Shown piece by piece: positions 7,237-15,971 of a DNA stretch of 51,150 bases. The translations under genes were made by a program, and so were the position numbers. The notes below the pieces were generated by a model that was not told the DNA's origin, ran no database searches, and saw only the letters and a program-made list of their open reading frames with translations. Source of the stretch: a bacterium (GTDB lineage Bacteria > Acidobacteriota > Thermoanaerobaculia > Multivoradales > JAHEKO01); NCBI GenBank assembly GCA_024224155.1, contig JAAENP010000356.1, positions 1 to 51,150 on the forward strand, given 5' to 3'. The number at the start of each line of letters is the position of its first letter. The stretch's first letter is position 1.

Positions 7237-9144
7237 ATGTCTGATTTCTATGTAACCACGCCGATTTACTACGTCAACGACTTGCCGCACATTGGCCACG
7301 TCTACACGACCGTGGTGGCCGATACTCTGGCGAGGTACCGGCGGCTCATGGGCGACCGGGTCTACTTTTCGACCGGCACCGACGAGCACGGGGTCAACAT
7401 CCTCAGAGTCGCCGAGGGCAAGGGGATTACGCCGCTCGAACAGGCCGATCGGGTGGTGTCGCGGTACCACGATCTCTGGGAGCAGCTGGGAATCTCCCAC
7501 AGCGATTTCATCCGGACGACCGAGGACCGCCATCATCGCGCGGTGGCCGAGATCGTCCGGCGGATCGAGGCGAACGGCGACCTTTATGTCGCGAAGCACG
7601 AGGGCTGGTACTGCGCGTCCTGCGAGACTTTCTACACCGAGAAGGAGATCGGCCCCGACAGGGCCTGCCCGGTTCACGAGAGCCCGACCGAGTGGCAGGC
7701 GGAGGAGAACGTCTTCTTCCGGCTATCGAAATACCAGGACCGGCTGCTCGACTGGTACGCCCAGCCTGGTTCGGTCGAGCCGGTGAGCCGCCGAAATGAA
7801 GTCCGGAGCTTCGTCGAGTCCGGGCTGCGGGATATTTCGGTGAGCCGAGCCGACCTTCCCTGGGGTGTACCGTTCCCCGGACACGAGGGCCAGACGGTCT
7901 ACGTATGGCTCGAAGCGCTGACCAACTACCTCAGCGTGCTGGGTTTCGGCGCCGGCGATCAGCCCCTCTTCGACACCTTTTGGCAGGGTCCGGACAGTAC
8001 ACGCGTCCACCTCGTCGGTAAGGACATCCTGAGGTTTCACGCGGTCTACTGGCCCGCGTTCCTGATGTCCGCGGGCCTCCCCCTGCCTACCACCGTCTAC
8101 GCGCACGGCTGGTGGCTGCGGGACGCTAAGAAGATCTCCAAGTCGGTCGGCAACATCGTCCGGCTCGACGAGCTATTCGAGCATTTCGGCGTCGATCCGG
8201 TGCGCTACTTCCTGCTCCGCGAAATGGTCTTCGGCCAGGACGCGTCGTTCTCGGACGAAGCTTTTGTGGACCGGTTCAACAGCGATCTCGCCAACGATCT
8301 GGGCAATACGCTCAGCCGGCTGGTGAAGCTGTCGGCCAAGGCCTTTGACGGCAAGACGCCACCGGAGTCCTGCTCCAACAACCCGGTGAAGGATGCCGCC
8401 GAACCGGCGATCGCCGACTATCTCGAGGCCATGGACGAGTACGCTTTTCACAAGGCCTTGAGAGGCCTCTGGCGGATTCTTGCCGAGGTGAACCAGTATC
8501 TGGTCTCGAGAGAGCCGTGGAAGAGCCTGAAGAAGGATGAGGTCGACGACGGCGTTTCGCGAGTGCTCTGGAACGGCCTCGAGGGCGTTCGGCTGGTGGC
8601 CACGGGACTCTTGCCGTTCATGCCGACCCTTGCCGCCAGGGTCTTGACGGCGCTGGGCGTCGATGCCGGATCGGTGAACGCGGATGCGCTCCGGTGGGGA
8701 GGCTTGCCGCTGTCCGCGCCGCTCCCGGAGAAGCGGACGCTGTTCCCGCGCATCGACAAGTCGGCGTTTCTCGCGGGCGAAGCCGAGCCGCCGCCTCCGG
8801 AGGCCGAAGAGGAAAGAAACGACATGATCAGCATCGACGATTTTTTCAAGATCGAGCTCAAGGTCGCGAAAGTAGTGGCCGCCGAACGGATTCCGAAGTC
8901 CAAGAAGCTCATCAAGCTCGAGGTCGAGGTCGGGGAAGAGAGACGTAACCTGGTTGCCGGTATCGCCGAAGCCTACGAAGCCGAGGACTTGGTCGGCAAG
9001 CAAGTGGTGATCGTCGCCAACCTTCAACCGGCGACGCTCATGGGCGTCGAGTCTCAGGGCATGGTGCTGGCGGCTTCGGTCGACGGCAGACCGGTCTTGC
9101 TGCACCCCGGAGCCGAGGTGCCTTCCGGCACCCAGGTGAAGTAG
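7237..9144 (+). CDS. metG: Methionine--tRNA ligase
   Basis: A class I aminoacyl-tRNA synthetase of 635 residues that charges tRNA-Met. The HIGH motif is at 18-21 and the KMSKS loop appears as KISKS at 299-303. A zinc knuckle is formed by Cys126, Cys129, Cys144 and His147 (CxxC...CxxH). The anticodon-binding helical domain follows, then an acidic linker near 510-525 and a C-terminal Trbp111/EMAP-II-like tRNA-binding domain (about 530-635: IDDFFKIELKVAKV, NLQPATLMGVESQGM) that dimerises the enzyme. The reading frame is open further upstream, but the ATG at 7237 gives the normal N-terminus (FYVTTPIYYVN) and sits just after the promoter at 7185-7212. The TatD-family gene follows after 39 bases. 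Confidence 0.97.
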   Translation: MSDFYVTTPIYYVNDLPHIGHVYTTVVADTLARYRRLMGDRVYFSTGTDEHGVNILRVAEGKGITPLEQADRVVSRYHDLWEQLGISHSDFIRTTEDRHHRAVAEIVRRIEANGDLYVAKHEGWYCASCETFYTEKEIGPDRACPVHESPTEWQAEENVFFRLSKYQDRLLDWYAQPGSVEPVSRRNEVRSFVESGLRDISVSRADLPWGVPFPGHEGQTVYVWLEALTNYLSVLGFGAGDQPLFDTFWQGPDSTRVHLVGKDILRFHAVYWPAFLMSAGLPLPTTVYAHGWWLRDAKKISKSVGNIVRLDELFEHFGVDPVRYFLLREMVFGQDASFSDEAFVDRFNSDLANDLGNTLSRLVKLSAKAFDGKTPPESCSNNPVKDAAEPAIADYLEAMDEYAFHKALRGLWRILAEVNQYLVSREPWKSLKKDEVDDGVSRVLWNGLEGVRLVATGLLPFMPTLAARVLTALGVDAGSVNADALRWGGLPLSAPLPEKRTLFPRIDKSAFLAGEAEPPPPEAEEERNDMISIDDFFKIELKVAKVVAAERIPKSKKLIKLEVEVGEERRNLVAGIAEAYEAEDLVGKQVVIVANLQPATLMGVESQGMVLAASVDGRPVLLHPGAEVPSGTQVK

Positions 9145-9183
9145 AGGGCTTCGGGCTCGGACAGAGCTCCCGCCGGAGAGACC

Positions 9184-10020
9184 GTGGTGGCAAAGCAGGT
9201 TGCACTCGGGTCCGAGTCCTCGGGGCCCGTCGATTCGCACTGTCACCTGCAGTACTTCGATTCCGGGGAGGTGCTGAGGACGCTGGACGAAGCCAGAGAA
9301 GCGGGCGTCAGAGGGTTTCTGGTGCCGGCGATACGACTCAGCGACAGTGAGCGGCTGCTGAGTCTGGCGCAGCGAGAAGCGGACGTCTGGTGCGCTTTGG
9401 GAGTCCACCCGCACGAAGCCAAGAGTTGGCATGACGGCGACCAGGGGCGGCTCGGAGAACTGTTGAACGAGCCGGGTGTGGTCGCGGTGGGCGAGTGCGG
9501 CCTGGATTTTCACTACGACTACTCACCCCGGGACATTCAGGAGCGAGTGATGAAGCTGCAGTGGGAGCTGGCGAAAGAAGCAGGTCTGCCGGTGATCGTC
9601 CACAACCGCGAGAGCAACGCCGAGATGCAGGCGGCCGTCGAGGCCCCGGCATTCGCCGGCCTCCGGGGTGTGCTGCACTCCTATGCCGGTGGACCCGAGC
9701 TGGCCCTGACGGCCATCTCTCGCGGCTTCTATCTCGGCATTTCCGGAATGGTGACTTTCCCCAGGGCGGACAACGTGCGCGAGGTCCTTCCCGCCACGCC
9801 CAGGGATCGGCTCCTGGTGGAAACCGACACACCCTACCTTGCCCCGGTTCCTTATCGGGGCAAGAAGAACCGCCCGGCATGGGTTGTGGAGGTGGCACGG
9901 CGCCTGGCCGCCGAGCTCGAGGTGTCCTATCGGGAACTCTGCGAGGCCACAGGGGAGAATTTCCGGAGGTTGTTCTTGCGGACCGATGGCCAGGGGCATC
10001 AGGTTGACCCGACCGGTTGA
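9184..10020 (+). CDS. tatD: TatD-family metal-dependent deoxyribonuclease
   Basis: A 278-residue TIM-barrel hydrolase. Metal ligands visible are His19 and His21 in SHCHL, Glu in GECGLDFHYD (about 101-110), His in VIVHNRES, His in LHSYAGG and Asp in ETDTPYLAP. TatD/YcfH enzymes act as 3'-5' exonucleases or DNases in DNA repair and have D-aminoacyl-tRNA deacylase-like relatives. The metG-tatD order is common in bacteria. GTG 9184 is used; GTG 9187 is an equally possible start. A GGAGAGA ribosome-binding site precedes them. The gene ends immediately before the structured spacer at 10024. Confidence 0.92.
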   Translation: MVAKQVALGSESSGPVDSHCHLQYFDSGEVLRTLDEAREAGVRGFLVPAIRLSDSERLLSLAQREADVWCALGVHPHEAKSWHDGDQGRLGELLNEPGVVAVGECGLDFHYDYSPRDIQERVMKLQWELAKEAGLPVIVHNRESNAEMQAAVEAPAFAGLRGVLHSYAGGPELALTAISRGFYLGISGMVTFPRADNVREVLPATPRDRLLVETDTPYLAPVPYRGKKNRPAWVVEVARRLAAELEVSYRELCEATGENFRRLFLRTDGQGHQVDPTG

Positions 10021-10304
10021 GTCGCGCGAGGACTGTCTCTCCGGGAGCGCAGAGAGGCTCCCTGCAAGACAGGCGTCGCGCTTCATCGGGGACTGAGTCG
10101 GAACGCGGTCCGGAGCGAGCGGAGAACGCTTGCGGCACTGTGGTCGACTGCGACAGCTCTCCCGGAAGCTGGCGCGCGAAAACGCCGCCTCGGCAGGCAA
10201 CCGGCCAGGGGGCTCGCCGCAAGCGCTCGGCAAGGAACTTCGCAGGATTCGGTCGATGTGCGCGCAGCGGCCCGCAGGCGGGGGCCGACGCTTCGGCAAT
10301 CGCT
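10021..10304. other. Structured spacer between convergent genes, no coding gene seen
   Basis: This 284-base stretch lies between the ends of the TatD-family gene (+) and the NIF3-family gene (-). It starts with a large hairpin (10024-10081). On the nif3 side there is a GC hairpin, with CGGCCC at 10268-10273 pairing with GGGCCG at 10282-10287, 18 bases past the NIF3 stop. No protein frame of convincing composition and no tRNA or RNase P motifs were seen. Confidence 0.55.
10024..10081. repeat. Two-tier long hairpin after the tatD-family gene
   Basis: The outer arms 10024-10038 and 10067-10081 pair at 13 of 15 positions (mismatches at 10030/10075 and 10032/10073). Inside them GGGAGC (10043-10048) pairs with GCTCCC (10057-10062). 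There is no T-run on either strand. It may stabilise or terminate convergent transcripts, or be a small mobile repeat remnant. Confidence 0.6.
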
Positions 10305-11075
10305 CTACACCGGGTTCGGGACGTCCACGAACTCGACCTCGATTCCGAACTTCTCGGCGAGGTGCTCGCCCAGAGAGCGGATGCCGAGGACTTCGGTCCG
10401 GTAGTGACCGGCGGCTACGAAATGGATCCCGGCCTCGTTGGCGACGTTCATCACCCACTCGTTGGGCTCTCCCGTGATGAACACATCGAGGCCGAGGTCG
10501 ATCGCGTCGTAGAGAGCCTTGGAGCCGCCTCCGGAGACGATGCCGAGGGTCCCGATGTCATCCGGACCGCCCAGGAATGCCGAGGGCTCCGGGCCGAAGA
10601 CCTCGGTACAGCGATCGAGCAGCTCATCGGGGCGGATGGCCTCTGCCAGCCGGCCGTGACAGCCGATCTTGCGGCCTTCGAACTCGGCGAACGGCTCGAG
10701 CTCGGAACAACCGAGGCCCCGGGCGCCGAGCGCGTTGTTGCCGATCTCGGGGTGGGCATCGAGCGGCAGGTGGTAGCCGATCAGATTGATCCGATGACGA
10801 ATCAGGGATTCCAGCCGGCGGTACTTGTCGCCGGTGACTTGCAGGGGAAGTCCCTTCCAGAAGATTCCATGATGGACGAGGACCGTGTCGGCCTCGAGCT
10901 CGGCCGCGCGCTCGAACAGCCCCAGGCATGCCGAGACGCCGGTGACGATCTTCTCGATCGACTCGCGTCCCTCGACCTGGAGCCCGTTCGGACCGTAGTC
11001 GGGAAAGGACTTGGCGTCGAGCAGCTCGTCGAGGTACCGAATCAGCTCGGCTCGAGCGACCGTTTCGCTACTCAT
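10305..11075 (-). CDS. NIF3-family dinuclear metal-centre protein (YbgI/YqfO-like)
   Basis: A 256-residue member of the NIF3/DUF34 family. Signature segments are the metal-binding VHHGIFWKG (near 91-99), NLIGYHLPLDAHPEIGNN, and the C-terminal GHYRTEVLGI. The bacterial proteins form toroidal hexamers with a dinuclear metal site; a GTP cyclohydrolase I type 2 activity was proposed, but the function is not settled. There is no DUF34 insert (PII-like CutA domain), so this is the short form. The ATG at 11075 overlaps the stop region of the HD-GYP gene by 8 bases, so it is the last gene of the rimP operon. Confidence 0.88.
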   Translation of the reverse strand: MSSETVARAELIRYLDELLDAKSFPDYGPNGLQVEGRESIEKIVTGVSACLGLFERAAELEADTVLVHHGIFWKGLPLQVTGDKYRRLESLIRHRINLIGYHLPLDAHPEIGNNALGARGLGCSELEPFAEFEGRKIGCHGRLAEAIRPDELLDRCTEVFGPEPSAFLGGPDDIGTLGIVSGGGSKALYDAIDLGLDVFITGEPNEWVMNVANEAGIHFVAAGHYRTEVLGIRSLGEHLAEKFGIEVEFVDVPNPV

Positions 11076-12279
11076 TCGAGGGTAGCGGCGCGCCTGGTGC
11101 CCCGGGCCGGGTGGCTGGGGCGCTCGAGTTGATCTGGTTCTTGATCAGCTCGAAGTCCTCGTGGCACTGCAAGAAGGCGTCAACGAGGACCGGATCGAAG
11201 TGAAGGCCGCGATCGCGGGTGATGCGGCGGATGGCTTCTTCGTGTTCGTAGGCCTTTTTGTAGGGTCGCTGACTGGTGATGGCGTCGTAGGCATCGGCGA
11301 GAGTGACGATTCGCGCGGCAATCGGAATCTTGGACTCGGCCAGGCCGTTCGGATAGCCGTTTCCATCCCAGCGCTCATGGTGGGAGTAGGCGATCTCCAT
11401 GGCCATGACCAGAAAAGTGTGTCCCTGGTGGGTTTCGATCACCGTGCGCAACGTGTCACCGCCGATGGTCGTGTGCTGCTGCATGACTTTGAACTCGGCG
11501 TCCGTGAGAGCGGCCGGCTTGAGCAGGATCGCGTCTGGAATCCCGACCTTGCCGATGTCGTGAAGCGGGCTGGATCGGTGGAGCTGATGGATGAACTGTT
11601 CGGTCAGCAGGTCGCCGTAGCTGCCGGCGCGTGCCACCTCCTCGGCCAGGCGACGGCTGTACTCGCTCATGCGCTCCAGGTGGAGCCCAGTGTCGTTGTC
11701 GCGCGATTCGGCCAGCTTTGCGAGAGTGATCAGGGAAAGGTCGCGGGTCTCGAGGATCTCCCGCGTTTGCGCCTCGACCATTTTCTCGAGGCGCAGACGG
11801 TAGGCCTCGTTCTGCTTGAGGAGCTGATGGTGCTGAAGAGCACGGTCCACCGTGTTGGCGAGCTCCTCGAGCTCGAAAGGCTTGATCAGGTAGTCATAGG
11901 CGCCGTCTCGCAGGGCCTGGCGAACGACGGCCATGTCGTGATGACCCGAGACCATGACGACTTGGAGATTGGGGTCGAGCTGCTTCAACTGCTGGAGCAG
12001 CTCGATTCCAGAAAGACCTGGCATCTGAACGTCAGAGACCACCAGCGATGGCCTGGGCTCGGCGATCGCCAGGTCCAGAGCCTCTTCGCCGTTGACCGCG
12101 CTCCGGCAGGGATAGCCGACGGCCTTGATCTGGCTCACCAGAAGCTGGCGGATGCCGTCGTCGTCGTCGACAACCAGGATCTGATCTTTCTTCTCTGGCT
12201 GATTCGGCTTGGCCGGCCGGGTCGACTCGACCAAGACATCGTCCAGGGAAGCGGTGTCCCCGAGACCCGGCTCACTCAT
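11068..12279 (-). CDS. Response regulator with HD-GYP c-di-GMP phosphodiesterase domain
   Basis: A two-domain signalling protein of 403 residues. The receiver domain (about 32-150) has the acidic pocket VVDDDD and phospho-acceptor Asp83 in VVSDVQMPG, plus the conserved Lys in YLIKPF. A coiled linker (about 150-185) leads to the HD-GYP domain (about 190-380) with HDIGK, HHERWDGNGYP and DAYDAITSQRPY, all expected for cyclic-di-GMP hydrolysis. The ATG at 12279 follows GAGGAG by 7 bases; a GTG at 12300 is in frame but lacks such a site. No partner kinase is adjacent. It lies between pnp and the NIF3-family gene, so its expression is tied to the translation/RNA-decay operon. Confidence 0.93.
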   Translation of the reverse strand: MSEPGLGDTASLDDVLVESTRPAKPNQPEKKDQILVVDDDDGIRQLLVSQIKAVGYPCRSAVNGEEALDLAIAEPRPSLVVSDVQMPGLSGIELLQQLKQLDPNLQVVMVSGHHDMAVVRQALRDGAYDYLIKPFELEELANTVDRALQHHQLLKQNEAYRLRLEKMVEAQTREILETRDLSLITLAKLAESRDNDTGLHLERMSEYSRRLAEEVARAGSYGDLLTEQFIHQLHRSSPLHDIGKVGIPDAILLKPAALTDAEFKVMQQHTTIGGDTLRTVIETHQGHTFLVMAMEIAYSHHERWDGNGYPNGLAESKIPIAARIVTLADAYDAITSQRPYKKAYEHEEAIRRITRDRGLHFDPVLVDAFLQCHEDFELIKNQINSSAPATRPGAPGAPLPSNE

Positions 12280-12317
12280 GACCGGGCTCCTCGGGACCAC
12301 ACTTGATGGAAACCACG

Positions 12318-14549
12318 CTAGCTACGGGGGCGGCCGCCGCGGCCTCGGGACCGGCCGTCTCTGGAGTCACGGCCTCGCCCCCTCGGGCCGTCGTGCCGTG
12401 AGCGATCGCGCCCTCCCGAGCGCTCCGACGAAGGCTCCATGTCGGGATACTGCGACGGATCGAAGTCGGGTGACTCCATGATGACCGCTTTGCGGGAAAG
12501 TCGGACTCTGTTCTGATCGTCAATGTTGACTACTTTGACCGTGACTTCGTCGCCTTCGCTCACGATATCAGAGACCTGGTTGACTCGATTCGGCGCCATC
12601 TCGCTGATGTGCAAAAGACCGTCGGTTCCCGGCAGGATCTCCACAAAGGCGCCGTAGGCCTCGACGCGCCGGACGATGCCCGAGTAGTTCTTGCCGATCT
12701 CAGGACTCTCGGTGAGGCGTTCGATCATTTCACGGGCCTTCGCGGCGGCGATGCCATCCGGCGAGGCGATGATGACGTTGCCGTCGTTCTCGACTTCGAT
12801 CTCACAGCCGGTCTCCTCGATGATCGACCGGATCGTCTTGCCCCCTGGTCCGATGATGTCGCGGATCTTGTTCTTGTCGATCTGCATGGTGTGGAGGCGA
12901 GGCGCATACTGGGACAGTTCCTCACGCGGTGCCGGAGCCACCTGCTCCATGAGGCCGAGGATGTGGAGCCGGCCAGCGCGGGCCTGCTCGAGCGCCTGTT
13001 GCATCACCTCGCGGGTGACGCCGGTGATCTTGATGTCCATCTGCAAAGCGGTGATGCCGTCCTTGGTTCCCGCGACCTTGAAGTCCATGTCTCCGTAGTG
13101 GTCCTCCTGACCCGCAATGTCGGAAAGCACTGCGAAGGTGTCGCCGGCCTTGACCAGCCCCATGGCGACTCCGGCCACGGGCGCGATCAGCGGCACACCG
13201 GCGTCGAAGAGCGCCAGCGAGCCGCCGCAGACCGTGGCCATCGAGGAGGAACCGTTGGATTCCATGATGTCGGAGACGACCCGCACCGTATAGGCGAAGT
13301 CGTCTTCGTGGGGGAGCACCGGCATCAGGGCCCGGCGGGCGAGCACCCCGTGGCCGATCTCACGCCGGCTCGGGCCGCGCAGAAACTTGACCTCTCCCAC
13401 CGAGAAAGGTGGGAAGTTGTAGTGGAGCAGGAACTTCTGAAGAGTCTCGCCTTCGTACTCCTCGATGATTTGAGCGTCTCGGCGCGTCCCCAGAGTTGCC
13501 GAAACCAGTGCCTGGGTCTCACCTCGCGTGAACAGCGCCGATCCATGGGTGCGCGGCAGCAGCCCGGTCTCGATGTCGATCTCGCGAATCTCGTCCAGGG
13601 CTCTGCCATCGAAGCGGCGTTGGGTGTGCAGGATCGAGTCGCGCAGGATCTCCTCTTCCAGAGCGGAGATGACCTTCTTGACCTGGCCGCGTTTCTCGTC
13701 GTCGTCTTCAGGCAGGCTGTCGAGGTAGGGCCCGGTCACTGCGGCGACCGCGTCCTTGCGCTCGAACTTGCCCTTGGTGTGAAGAGCGCCGGCGAGGGCG
13801 TTGCCGAGATCGTTCTTGACCTGATCGTAGGTCTCCTGGGAGAAAGCTGGCTTGGCCTCCCATACGTCCTTCTGGGCGCCGGCCTCGGCGACCATTTCAC
13901 GCTGGGCGGCGATGATCTTCTGGATCTCTTGATGGCCCCGGAAGATGCACTCGAGGACGAGGTCCTCGGGGAGTTGGTTGGCGGCCGCCTCGACCATGGC
14001 GATCGCGTCGTTGGTACCGACCACGATGAGATCGAGATCGGAGACGTCCCGTTGATTGTTGTCCGGATTGAATACGACCTCTCCGTCGATGAGACCGACT
14101 CGTACCGCTCCGATGGCGTGCTCGAAGGGGATCTTCGAAAGCATCAGGGCGAACGACGCGCCGTTGATTGCCAGAATGTCGGGATCGTGCTCGCCGTCGG
14201 CGGAGAGCACCGAGCACACGATCTGGGTCTCGTCGAAGTAGCTTTCCGGAAACAGCGGACGAAGGGGCCGGTCGATCAGCCTGCAGGTGATGATCTCCTT
14301 CTCGGACGGCCTGCCTTCGCGCTTGAAGAAACCTCCCGGAATGCGGCCGCCGGCGTACGTGTATTCGCGGTAGTCGACCGTAAGAGGAAGGAAGGACCTG
14401 GGCATATGACTCTTGGCGCTGCATGCGGTGGATAGGACGACGGTGTCGCCGAGACGGGTGACTACGGAGCCGCCCGCTTGCTTGGCGATGCGGCCGGTCT
14501 GGAAGGCGATCGTGCTGTCTCCGACCTGGACGTGTTTCGTGACTTTCAT
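12318..14549 (-). CDS. pnp: Polyribonucleotide nucleotidyltransferase (PNPase)
   Basis: A phosphorolytic 3'-5' exoribonuclease of the RNA degradosome, 743 residues. Two RNase PH-like halves (about 1-220 and 310-545) are joined by a helical domain. FxRRxxGHG-type residues in GPSRREIGHGVLARRAL and the DIAGQEDHYGDMDFK site mark the active second half. These are followed by a KH domain (IRDIIGPGGKTIRSI) and an S1 domain (GAFVEILPGTDGLLHISEM). The C-terminus is a short Arg/Gly/Ser-rich tail of about 30 residues, a likely RNA-binding extension. The ATG at 14549, after an AGGAAG site, gives the usual MKVTKHVQVGD-like start. It is the gene after rpsO, the standard rpsO-pnp pair. Confidence 0.97.
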   Translation of the reverse strand: MKVTKHVQVGDSTIAFQTGRIAKQAGGSVVTRLGDTVVLSTACSAKSHMPRSFLPLTVDYREYTYAGGRIPGGFFKREGRPSEKEIITCRLIDRPLRPLFPESYFDETQIVCSVLSADGEHDPDILAINGASFALMLSKIPFEHAIGAVRVGLIDGEVVFNPDNNQRDVSDLDLIVVGTNDAIAMVEAAANQLPEDLVLECIFRGHQEIQKIIAAQREMVAEAGAQKDVWEAKPAFSQETYDQVKNDLGNALAGALHTKGKFERKDAVAAVTGPYLDSLPEDDDEKRGQVKKVISALEEEILRDSILHTQRRFDGRALDEIREIDIETGLLPRTHGSALFTRGETQALVSATLGTRRDAQIIEEYEGETLQKFLLHYNFPPFSVGEVKFLRGPSRREIGHGVLARRALMPVLPHEDDFAYTVRVVSDIMESNGSSSMATVCGGSLALFDAGVPLIAPVAGVAMGLVKAGDTFAVLSDIAGQEDHYGDMDFKVAGTKDGITALQMDIKITGVTREVMQQALEQARAGRLHILGLMEQVAPAPREELSQYAPRLHTMQIDKNKIRDIIGPGGKTIRSIIEETGCEIEVENDGNVIIASPDGIAAAKAREMIERLTESPEIGKNYSGIVRRVEAYGAFVEILPGTDGLLHISEMAPNRVNQVSDIVSEGDEVTVKVVNIDDQNRVRLSRKAVIMESPDFDPSQYPDMEPSSERSGGRDRSRHDGPRGRGRDSRDGRSRGRGGRPRS

Positions 14550-14666
14550 TTCTGTCTTCCTGTTCTGTTTCTTGGGTCCTCGGGCCGTACAGGCGCGATC
14601 CACGCCTGCCGAGGCCGGTTTGGCACCTGCCCGGGACTAGTGTCGTGTTGGGTTTTGCTTTTTTGG

Positions 14667-14696
14667 GGCTGGGTTTTCCAGCCGATGCCGCTCGGC
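14667..14696 (-). other. Overlapping short hairpins between rpsO and pnp
   Basis: On the minus strand GCCGA/TCGGC (14692-14696 with 14681-14685) and GGCTGG/CCAGCC (14678-14683 with 14667-14672) share bases 14681-14683, so only one can form at a time. They lie 5 bases past the rpsO stop, where many bacteria have a partial terminator and RNase III site. No U-run follows directly, although an A-rich tract does. Confidence 0.3.
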
Positions 14697-14701
14697 CGCC
14701 G

Positions 14702-14971
14702 CTACTTGCGGATGCCCAGTCGTTCGATGAGCACGCGGTAGCGTTCCAGGTTCTGGTGCTTGACGTAGTCCAGGAGACGGCGCCGTTGACTCACCAGCTT
14801 CAGCAAACCGCGGCGGCTGTGGTGGTCTTTGGCGTGGACTTTGAAATGCTCGGTGAGCTCACGGATTCTGCGGGTCAGAAGTGCCACTTGCACTTCGGGC
14901 GAGCCGGTATCGCCATCGTGGTTGCGAAAATCGCTGATGACGCTCGCCTTGGTCGCTTCTGCTTCGGACAA
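14702..14971 (-). CDS. rpsO: 30S ribosomal protein S15
   Basis: An 89-residue S15 of normal length that binds the central domain of 16S rRNA. The signature segment is near 35-72 ([22 protein letters not shown]-type, RRRLLDYV). Its start codon is TTG at 14971, preceded by an exact AGGAGG ribosome-binding site 8 bases away. No ATG or GTG gives a full-length N-terminus. S15 commonly represses its own translation through its leader RNA. The 85-base leader here contains a small hairpin (CCGAG/CTCGG around 15027-15039), but I could not match a known S15 leader class. Confidence 0.96.
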   Translation of the reverse strand: MSEAEATKASVISDFRNHDGDTGSPEVQVALLTRRIRELTEHFKVHAKDHHSRRGLLKLVSQRRRLLDYVKHQNLERYRVLIERLGIRK

Positions 14972-15056
14972 CTCTTCTTCCTCCTACTTTTACCTACAAT
15001 TTTCCTTGCGCGGGATGGTACCACAGCCGAGTGCCTCGGGATAGACCCAACTCCTT

Positions 15057-15971
15057 CTATCGAAAGACGATCCGTGGCCTGACGACGCCGACGCCGCGAT
15101 CCCCGATGGTCTCGACCACCGAGCCCACCGCGATGAGCTGGTGACGCTGGTTGACGAGCTTGATCCAGTCGCCCTCCTGACACTCGGCGCCGCGAATCAG
15201 CACCGTCTGGCCGTGGATGATTCGGTGCTCTTGCTGGGTGTCGGCGTTGATCTGGCGGAAGGGGAGCGGGATGGCGTCGAACGGAATCCACGCCGAACCG
15301 AGAGCGTGCGCTTCCGCGGAGTCCGCTTCGGCCAGGTCCTCGAGACTGCAGGCGTCTTCGACGCTGAAGGGGCCGACTCTGAGGCGCCTCAGCGTCTCCA
15401 GATGCCCGCCACAGCCCAGAGTCTCACCCAGGTCGTTGGCGATACTCCGGACGTAGGTGCCCGTCGAGCAGCTCAAGGTGAACTCGATGCGACCGTCACG
15501 AAGTGGACCATCGGCGGCAAAGTCGAAGATCGTGATCTTCTTGAGCGCGGTGGGAACTTCCTCTCCACGGCGCGCCAGTTCGTAGTACTTGACACCGTTC
15601 AGCTTCTTGGCGCTGTAAGCCGGTGCGGCCTGATCCGTGCTCCCGACCATATCGGCTATGGCGGACCGGACCGCTTCCTCGGAGAGATCCGCTATTGGCC
15701 TTTCGGACCTGATCTCTCCGGACGCGTCATAGGTGTCCGTACTGATCCCGAACCGGATGGAGCCGGAGTAGGTCTTGGGCGCGTTGATCAGAAACCGGGT
15801 CAGGCGCGTCGCCTTGCCGAGAGTCAGGACCAGGAGCCCCGTGGCGGCGGGGTCCAGAGTTCCGCAATGGCCGATCTTGCGCTGCCGAAGTGCCCGCCGA
15901 GCCTTCTGGACCACGTCGTGCGAGGTCCAGTCCGGCTCTTTGTCAATCAGCAGAAGGCCGCTGTGAGTCAT
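15057..15971 (-). CDS. truB: tRNA pseudouridine(55) synthase
   Basis: This enzyme converts uridine 55 of the tRNA T-loop to pseudouridine. It has 304 residues, normal for the family. The catalytic motif is GTLDP at 37-41 with Asp40, preceded by DKEPDWTSHDVV and followed by ATGLLVL. The C-terminus (about 245-304) resembles a PUA-type RNA-binding extension. The ATG at 15971 overlaps the 3' end of nrnA by 29 bases, so the two are translationally linked. Confidence 0.96.
   Translation of the reverse strand: MTHSGLLLIDKEPDWTSHDVVQKARRALRQRKIGHCGTLDPAATGLLVLTLGKATRLTRFLINAPKTYSGSIRFGISTDTYDASGEIRSERPIADLSEEAVRSAIADMVGSTDQAAPAYSAKKLNGVKYYELARRGEEVPTALKKITIFDFAADGPLRDGRIEFTLSCSTGTYVRSIANDLGETLGCGGHLETLRRLRVGPFSVEDACSLEDLAEADSAEAHALGSAWIPFDAIPLPFRQINADTQQEHRIIHGQTVLIRGAECQEGDWIKLVNQRHQLIAVGSVVETIGDRGVGVVRPRIVFR

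Noticed and set aside
12609-14435. A 608-codon open frame antisense to pnp
   Set aside because: Long antisense frames are expected in GC-rich genes. The product is Asp/Gly/Leu/His-rich with no motif, while the opposite strand encodes a full PNPase.
14640-14701. A classical terminator between rpsO and pnp
   Set aside because: Hairpins exist, but no U-run follows on the minus strand; the T-run lies on the wrong strand.
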